From Streptomyces sp. Edi2 (lineage in GTDB: Bacteria; Actinomycetota; Actinomycetes; Streptomycetales; Streptomycetaceae): a DNA stretch of 64,000 nucleotides. Position numbers and translations under genes: made by a program. Positions 59,514 through 64,000 of the stretch are shown piece after piece (position 1 is the first letter of the stretch; each line of letters begins with the position of its first letter). The notes beneath the pieces were generated by a model. That model was not told the origin of the DNA. It ran no database searches and saw nothing but the letters and a program-made list of their open reading frames with translations. The stretch lies in the NCBI RefSeq assembly GCF_040253635.1, contig NZ_JBEJGX010000001.1:62001-126000 (forward strand), given 5' to 3'.

Positions 59514-60374
59514 CTATGAGGCCGGTGTGCTGAGCACCTTGCTGTCGTGCAGTTGCTGAAGAATCTGCAGGTATTGCTTGTGTGGTGCGCGCCGGGCGGG
59601 GGCGGGGGCCGGCGAAGGGCGTGGGTCGGCGGGCCGGATGCTGTCCCGGGCGTTGCGGTATCCCGGGTGTCTGTCCTCGTCCGCGCGGACCAGCTCCGGT
59701 GTTTCCTGCGGTGCTTGGGACGAGTGCTGGCGGATGCCGGCGAGGGCCTCGTGGAAGCCGGCGCACGCATCTTCGCGTGTTCGGGCTGGTGCGGGTTCTT
59801 CCTCGCGTGCCGGCTGCTGACGCAGGGTGGCCCGGGCCTTGCGGTACTCGCCGGGGATGGGCTTGGCGGCGAGTGGCTCGTGAGGGGCTGCCGCCGGGGA
59901 GAGTGGTTCCGCTGGCGGCTCGGAGCGTCTGCGGGGGCGTTGGTCGGGTGAGAGGATGTGGATCTTCCGGACGGTGCCCTTCCCGAGTTCCTCGTTGACT
60001 TGGCGCAGCAGGTCCGCGGCGATCAGTTGGCCTTGGACGAGCCAGGCGCGGGATGCGGGCAGGAGGTCGAGCTGGCGGCTGTCGTCGTGGAACGCTTCCG
60101 CGCCCAGTCGTTTGGCGATGTTGGGGGTGACGATGGCGGACCACCGCTCGATGACCGTGCCACCGGCAACAGGCTCTTCCCAGCCCCGCTCGATGACCAG
60201 GTTTTCGACCGCGCCGCCCAGGCGCATGGGCTCACGCCCGTCACGTCGTGCGGACTGGCGTCGTGCGGGCTTCCGCTGTGCGCGGCCGCGCTCGCCGCGT
60301 TCGGCGGCGGCCTTCCTGGCCTCGATCAGGGCGTTGCGGGCGAGGTCGACGCCGCTTGGCTCGTCGGAGTTCAT
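59514..60374 (-). CDS. DciA/DUF721-type helicase loader
   Basis: 286 residues. The DUF721 (DciA) domain covers about 1-150: DLARNALIEARKAAAERG, LGGAVENLVIERGWEEP, ERWSAIVTPNIAKRLGAEAF and WLVQGQLIAADLLRQVNEEL. DciA loads the replicative helicase DnaB in most bacteria. The C-terminal half is disordered and Pro-rich with repeats of a short motif (GEYRKARATLRQQ, AGFHEALAGIRQH, PGYRNARDSIRP) and ends KQYLQILQQLHDS, likely protein-binding. It starts on the stop of the winged-helix gene (ATGA), so replication initiator and loader are made together. A plasmid copy of DciA is uncommon. Confidence 0.85.
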   Translation of the reverse strand: MNSDEPSGVDLARNALIEARKAAAERGERGRAQRKPARRQSARRDGREPMRLGGAVENLVIERGWEEPVAGGTVIERWSAIVTPNIAKRLGAEAFHDDSRQLDLLPASRAWLVQGQLIAADLLRQVNEELGKGTVRKIHILSPDQRPRRRSEPPAEPLSPAAAPHEPLAAKPIPGEYRKARATLRQQPAREEEPAPARTREDACAGFHEALAGIRQHSSQAPQETPELVRADEDRHPGYRNARDSIRPADPRPSPAPAPARRAPHKQYLQILQQLHDSKVLSTPAS

Positions 60375-61744
60375 GCCAGCGCTCCGTGGGTGTGCAGGAC
60401 CAGCCGTCCGGTGCCGGCCAGGCGCTTGATCTGGTCGACGAGCTGGTTGGTGAACAGTCGGCGTGCGTAGGTCTCGCCGCAGCGCGCGATGGTGGTGCGG
60501 ACGAGGAGCGGGTCCTTCTGGGCGGCGGCGCGCAGGTCGATGATGTCGTCCCGGTTCAGCTGCTCCAAGGCGATGAGTCCGTTCTCGCCGGCTTCGTAGG
60601 TCGGTGCGTCGTTATCGGGATCGGTGCGCTGGCCGAGTTGGGTGAAGGCGGCGTTGACCTGCTGTGCCACGGCCCGGCTGGTGGGTGCCTGCCACTGGCC
60701 TTCCCATTCGGCGTGGCGGGCCTTTTCGGCCTGGCGGGAGTCCTGCCACCAGGCGACGATCGCGGCGCGGCGCTCGGGGGTGTTGTAGAACTCGGCGGCA
60801 CCGCGCAGGCGGGCGGCGAGGAATCCTGAGGGGCGGTGGACGCGGTTGGCGGGGTTCTCCTGGCTGATCACGGCGATGACTTCGGTCGTGGTCCAGCCGG
60901 CGTCGGCCACGTGGCGCACGATCCAGGCGATGCGTGGGGTGCTGGCCCGGGCGAGCCACGGCACCTGGGTGATGAGCTCCTGGGCGAGCTGGTAGCGGCG
61001 GCCGATGCGGTTCAGTGAGCGGGTGTGGCGGGTCGGGGTCTTTGGGGTGGTGGAACGGGGCTTCCCGCTGGCGAGCTTGCTCTCAGAGGGAAGAGGAGTA
61101 TCACCTGCAGTGGAAAGACCTGGGGTAGTAACCACCATTGGGGTGCAAGACGCGGTGGCTGAAGCAGGCACAGCGGCATTCCGGTTGGCGCGCTTTGTCC
61201 GCTTCCGCGGAAGGGGGCGCCGGGCCTTCCTGTGGAGCTGCTTCATGAGCGGGATCTGCTCCTGGGAGAAGCCGCGCACGGAGCGGATGTGGGTATCCGA
61301 GGGGCCGGTGCGCAGGCCGAGGGCCTCGTCGTATACCGGGGGGATGGTGCGGGCGTACTCGCTGGCGCGGCCGCCGACGCCGGCGATGCGCGTGCCCTTG
61401 GACTGGTAGGTGAGCAGGCCGGTCTCGCGAAGGATCTTCAGGTGGTAGCGCGCGGTGCGAAGGGTGATCTGCAGCCAGCTGGCGACGTTGGCCGCGCTGG
61501 GGCGGCACTCCTTGAGGTGAGCGAGCGCACGCGCAACGCGCAGCGTCGTGTGGCCGACCTTCTTGGGGCCGTGGGAGCGGTCGGCGGCGTACGGGCCGTG
61601 GTCGTAGAACCAGTGGACAGCTTCCAGCCAGACGTGGCCGTTCGGCGCGATGCGGCCTTTGGTCGCGTTGATCCACTGGTCGGCTTCGGGCACGGGCCCG
61701 GTGGTGTGCCGGTCCGGCCGGGTGCCGGGTGCGGTGGTGGGCAC
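60371..61744 (-). CDS. winged-helix protein, probable replication initiator
   Basis: About 457 residues; the start is uncertain. GTG 61744 is used because the frame further upstream overlaps another gene and looks non-coding. A winged-helix domain lies near residues 60-120 (VARALAHLKECRPSAANVAS, WLQITLRTARYHLKILRETG, then LLTYQSKGTRI). A basic linker leads to a helical C-terminal part (LAQELITQVPWLARASTPRI, RVHRPSGFLAARLRGAAEFY). No ATPase or relaxase motif is seen. Its coupling to a DciA gene suggests it is the replicon's initiator, binding DNA and handing DnaB to the origin through DciA. Confidence 0.65.
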   Translation of the reverse strand: MPTTAPGTRPDRHTTGPVPEADQWINATKGRIAPNGHVWLEAVHWFYDHGPYAADRSHGPKKVGHTTLRVARALAHLKECRPSAANVASWLQITLRTARYHLKILRETGLLTYQSKGTRIAGVGGRASEYARTIPPVYDEALGLRTGPSDTHIRSVRGFSQEQIPLMKQLHRKARRPLPRKRTKRANRNAAVPASATASCTPMVVTTPGLSTAGDTPLPSESKLASGKPRSTTPKTPTRHTRSLNRIGRRYQLAQELITQVPWLARASTPRIAWIVRHVADAGWTTTEVIAVISQENPANRVHRPSGFLAARLRGAAEFYNTPERRAAIVAWWQDSRQAEKARHAEWEGQWQAPTSRAVAQQVNAAFTQLGQRTDPDNDAPTYEAGENGLIALEQLNRDDIIDLRAAAQKDPLLVRTTIARCGETYARRLFTNQLVDQIKRLAGTGRLVLHTHGALA

Positions 61745-61833
61745 GGGGATTCCAGGTGTGGGGGTAGGCGAACGAGACCCGTGGGCGCGCGGAGGCGCAG
61801 GGTCTATGGCGGGGTTCGGCCAGCTCCGGTGGT

Positions 61834-62268
61834 TCAGGCGAGCGAGAACGCCATCTGCTCGGGCTCGGTCGGAGCCTGGGCAGGGGAGGTCTGGGTAGAG
61901 CGGTCCGCGGCGGAGCGTGTCGGCGGGTGGGTTGTGCGCTTGCGGGCCGGGGCGCGGTCGGCAACGCGCCCTGCGGGGCGGATTGATGCTCTGTGCGCGG
62001 GAGTTCGGCCGGCGATGCGCGGGAGCGGCGGGTTTTTGGCGTCCTCGGCGACGATGCCGGCCAAGCGCCGGATGTTCTTGGCACTCAGCTTGGTCATGAT
62101 GCGCACCCGGTACTGCGACAGTCCCTGGGTCAGCAGCTCCATGGCGATGAGCTCGGCCTTTGCCCGGTCCACGTTGTAGACGGGCCAGGGCCGGGCTGGC
62201 TGAATGACGGCCTTCTTGCTGGCCGCGACCTCGTCGGTCTCGGCGGCCTCGTCGGCCTCGTCGGGCAC
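61834..62268 (-). CDS. small helical protein of the replication operon
   Basis: 144 residues; GTG start with AGGGGGG upstream and a one-base overlap with the sortase stop. The core is PWPVYNVDRAKAELIAMELL, then TQGLSQYRVRIMTKLSAKNI and RRLAGIVAEDAKN, a helix-turn-helix-like pattern; the C-terminal 60 residues are basic and Pro/Thr-rich. It could bind DNA near the origin. The function is inferred from position only. Confidence 0.65.
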   Translation of the reverse strand: MPDEADEAAETDEVAASKKAVIQPARPWPVYNVDRAKAELIAMELLTQGLSQYRVRIMTKLSAKNIRRLAGIVAEDAKNPPLPRIAGRTPAHRASIRPAGRVADRAPARKRTTHPPTRSAADRSTQTSPAQAPTEPEQMAFSLA

Positions 62269-63089
62269 TAGACACCCCCCTGGGACGAGCTGAACTGCGC
62301 CTCGACCACCACGCGCTTGGAGTGGCCGTTGGCCGGCCAGCACGTGATGAGGGTCAACAGCTTCTTCGTCGGACGGGCGTTGGGGTGGTCCGGTACCCGT
62401 GCGACGACGTTCACGTCGGTGGGGTCGACGACACGTACCCGGGTGACGGTGTAGGTGTAGGTCGTGCGATCGGCTGCGGTGACCTTGATGGCCGATCCGG
62501 CCTTGATGCGGTCGATGTCCCGGAAGGGAGGCGATGCGACTCCGCTGCGGTGACCGGCCAACGCGAAGTTGCCGAGCTGCCCGGGCTCCGCTGTGCCGTC
62601 GAAGTGACCTACGCCGGCCTGCAGTTGCTGGTTGCCGACTCCCTCATAGACCGGCTGGGACCAGGTTGCTCCGAGGGCCGGGATGCGCAGCACTTCGTGG
62701 ATGCGGCCGCCGACTCCGGTGTCGGGGGTGCTGCTCACGGCGTGCTTGTTGTCGCTGGCGGCGGGGTTGCTCTCGCTCCAGTTGTGGAGGGTCTTGCGGG
62801 CTTGGTCTCTCGCCTTGCCGGTGTGGTCGGGGGCTTCCTTGGTGGCGGGGTGGGAGGTGGTGGTGAGCGGGTCTTGCTCCGGGGTGGTGCGTGAGGCGGC
62901 CTCGGTGGTCTTGGTGGCGGTGGTGACGGGCTCAGGCCCGTTGTTCAAGCGCACCGCGGTGAGGCCGATGGCGACTGCGGCCGCTACGGATGCGCCGATC
63001 AGGAGGTTCCGTCGTGTGCGGGAGGCGCGAGCGGCGTCGCTGGAGGAGGCGGGCTCGGCGGCGTCGGAGGCATGGGTGTTTTCGGGCAT
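62268..63089 (-). CDS. class E-like sortase
   Basis: 273 residues. A basic N-terminus (ASRTRRNL) and one hydrophobic segment (LIGASVAAAVAIGLTAV) anchor it, followed by a Thr/Ser-rich linker. The catalytic domain has GNFALAGHRSG with the catalytic His, LLTLITCWPANGHS with Cys250, and Arg259 in KRVVVEAQF. Sortases cut a sorting signal and link the protein to the wall or to a pilin. The adjacent gene encodes a protein ending in LPKTGA. The sortase stop overlaps the next gene's start by one base, so sortase and replication genes share a transcript. Confidence 0.9.
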   Translation of the reverse strand: MPENTHASDAAEPASSSDAARASRTRRNLLIGASVAAAVAIGLTAVRLNNGPEPVTTATKTTEAASRTTPEQDPLTTTSHPATKEAPDHTGKARDQARKTLHNWSESNPAASDNKHAVSSTPDTGVGGRIHEVLRIPALGATWSQPVYEGVGNQQLQAGVGHFDGTAEPGQLGNFALAGHRSGVASPPFRDIDRIKAGSAIKVTAADRTTYTYTVTRVRVVDPTDVNVVARVPDHPNARPTKKLLTLITCWPANGHSKRVVVEAQFSSSQGGV

Positions 63090-63226
63090 GGGGCATCCAT
63101 CCAGCGCGTGAGATCGGCCGAGTGATCTCGGCTGTGGGGGACGGCCGCGGGGCGGGAGGTGCTGGGGGCACCGGTCTCCGCCCCGCGGCCGTTACTTTCG
63201 GCGGGACCTTGGCAGGTCAGGGTGTG

Positions 63227-64000
63227 TCAGGCGCCGGTCTTCGGCAGGACGTTGCCGGGGAGGTGAACCGGGCGGGGCCGGGGCGCCGGCTTCTGCGGGA
63301 CCTTGGTGTCGGTGACCGAAACCTTCGCGGTGACGAGGTCACCAACGCTCACCCGCTGGTCGGGGGCGAGTCGGTATCCCTCCGCGGCGCGAACCTCGTG
63401 CACCGTGTAGGAGCCCGGTGCCAGGTCCTTGACCTGCCAGACGCCGTGAGCGTCCGTCTTGCCGCGGGCGACGGTCTTCCCGTGGCGGTCCTTGACCTCG
63501 AACTCCACACCGACCATGACCTTGTGGTTGTCGGCCGCGGTCTTGACCACCTTCAGTCCGCCGTGGGCCGTGGTGGCCTTGAGGTGCGCGGTGGCCGTGG
63601 CGGTGGAGTGGCCGCCGGCGACGACGACGCGCTGCGCCTTGCCGTTGCCGGGCGTTTGGGCGTGAAGGGTCGTGCTGGGCAGCCGGGCGGCGGTCGCCTG
63701 CAGGTTGATGGTGCCGGACTTCGACGCGGTGATCGTGGTGCGGGCGGTGCCTGCGATGTTGGTGGTGACCGAGCCGGTGCCGGAGGCCGCGCCGGAGACC
63801 TTCAGGTCCAGCTTGGTGTTGGGCAGCTTGTGCCCGGTCGCCGAGGTGATGTCCAGGGTGACGGGCACCTTCGCGCCCGGGGAGACCTTGGAGCCGGCGT
63901 GGATGTTGACCCGGTAGGGGCCGGCGAACCGCTCGGCCTCTTGCATGTACGTATTGGCCAGGGTCTTCACCGACGCCGGGACGTTCTTGTACGAGAGGCG
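63227..64000 (-). CDS. SpaA-like surface/pilin protein, LPKTG end (partial)
   Basis: The gene runs off the right edge; at least 257 residues from the C-terminal side are seen. It has Ig-like repeats (KVPVTLDITSATGHKLPNTK) and a prealbumin/Cna_B-like domain with VEFEVKDRHGKTVARGKTDA and PGSYTVHEVRAAEGYRLAP, typical of SpaA pilins and collagen-binding proteins. It ends RPVHLPGNVLPKTGA then stop. An LPxTG-type sorting signal normally has a following hydrophobic stretch and basic tail; here neither exists. It is probably a sortase substrate with an unusual terminal signal. Confidence 0.82.
   Translation of the reverse strand, partial: RLSYKNVPASVKTLANTYMQEAERFAGPYRVNIHAGSKVSPGAKVPVTLDITSATGHKLPNTKLDLKVSGAASGTGSVTTNIAGTARTTITASKSGTINLQATAARLPSTTLHAQTPGNGKAQRVVVAGGHSTATATAHLKATTAHGGLKVVKTAADNHKVMVGVEFEVKDRHGKTVARGKTDAHGVWQVKDLAPGSYTVHEVRAAEGYRLAPDQRVSVGDLVTAKVSVTDTKVPQKPAPRPRPVHLPGNVLPKTGA

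Overview
The window is high-GC actinobacterial DNA with Streptomyces-type codon bias, frequent GTG/TTG starts and GGAGG-type ribosome binding sites. It looks like part of a linear accessory replicon, either a large linear plasmid or a chromosome arm. The strongest evidence is a tap-tpg-like pair (telomere-associated protein and terminal protein) at 36.9-39.5 kb. A Ku end-joining protein, an HU protein, a histone-H1-like protein and a plasmid-style replication cassette (winged-helix protein plus DciA/DUF721 helicase loader) fit the same picture. There are no ribosomal RNA genes and no obvious core metabolism. Many genes are hypothetical, and several are truncated or frameshifted.

Layout. 0-1.1 kb: palindrome-rich DNA without a gene. 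1.1-9.2 kb: small hypothetical genes, a large conserved Streptomyces protein and a DUF574 SAM-dependent methyltransferase. 9.25-9.82 kb: three tRNA-like genes with abnormal anticodon arms behind one promoter. 10.8-11.5 kb: a VapBC-like toxin-antitoxin pair. 11.6-12.7 kb: a PIMT-like O-methyltransferase preceded by a 49-residue, Asp/Pro-tailed peptide gene, a candidate imiditide-type RiPP operon. 13.1-18.8 kb: an endonuclease VII-type HNH protein and a SNF2 helicase/SWIM zinc-finger operon. 19-36 kb: H1-like protein, ADP-ribosyltransferase, P450/enoyl-CoA hydratase pair, a small protein with a RHIM-like motif, a lipoprotein, a RING/TerD-like protein and RNase HI. 36.9-41.2 kb: telomere operon, HU and a small membrane protein. 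42-47 kb: a tandem-duplicated protein and a NERD / CoiA-like / ATP-grasp operon. 47.1-54.4 kb: iteron-like repeats, a [2Fe-2S] protein, a P-type ATPase relic, a Mom DNA-modification operon with a truncated second copy, and a gp88-family gene. 54.7-59.2 kb: initiator-tRNA-like gene, DUF6233-like protein, Ku, PlsC acyltransferase, Fic/Doc-like toxin-antitoxin. 59.5-64 kb: replication cassette followed by a class E-like sortase and an LPKTG-ending SpaA-like surface protein that runs off the window.

Two features tie the replicon together. Seven promoters carry the same TTAAGCGTC box at a fixed position, each with a 17-bp spacer; they sit before the tRNA-like cluster, near the SNF2 and Cys-rich genes, and upstream of the RING gene and several hypothetical genes, which suggests one replicon-wide regulator. 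A family of CGCCAACT-type repeats occurs in two intergenic regions at 47.1-47.4 and 53.15-53.21 kb, the second next to a perfect DnaA box, and may mark an origin or partition site.

All functional calls rest on reading motifs and family resemblance by eye. No database search was run.
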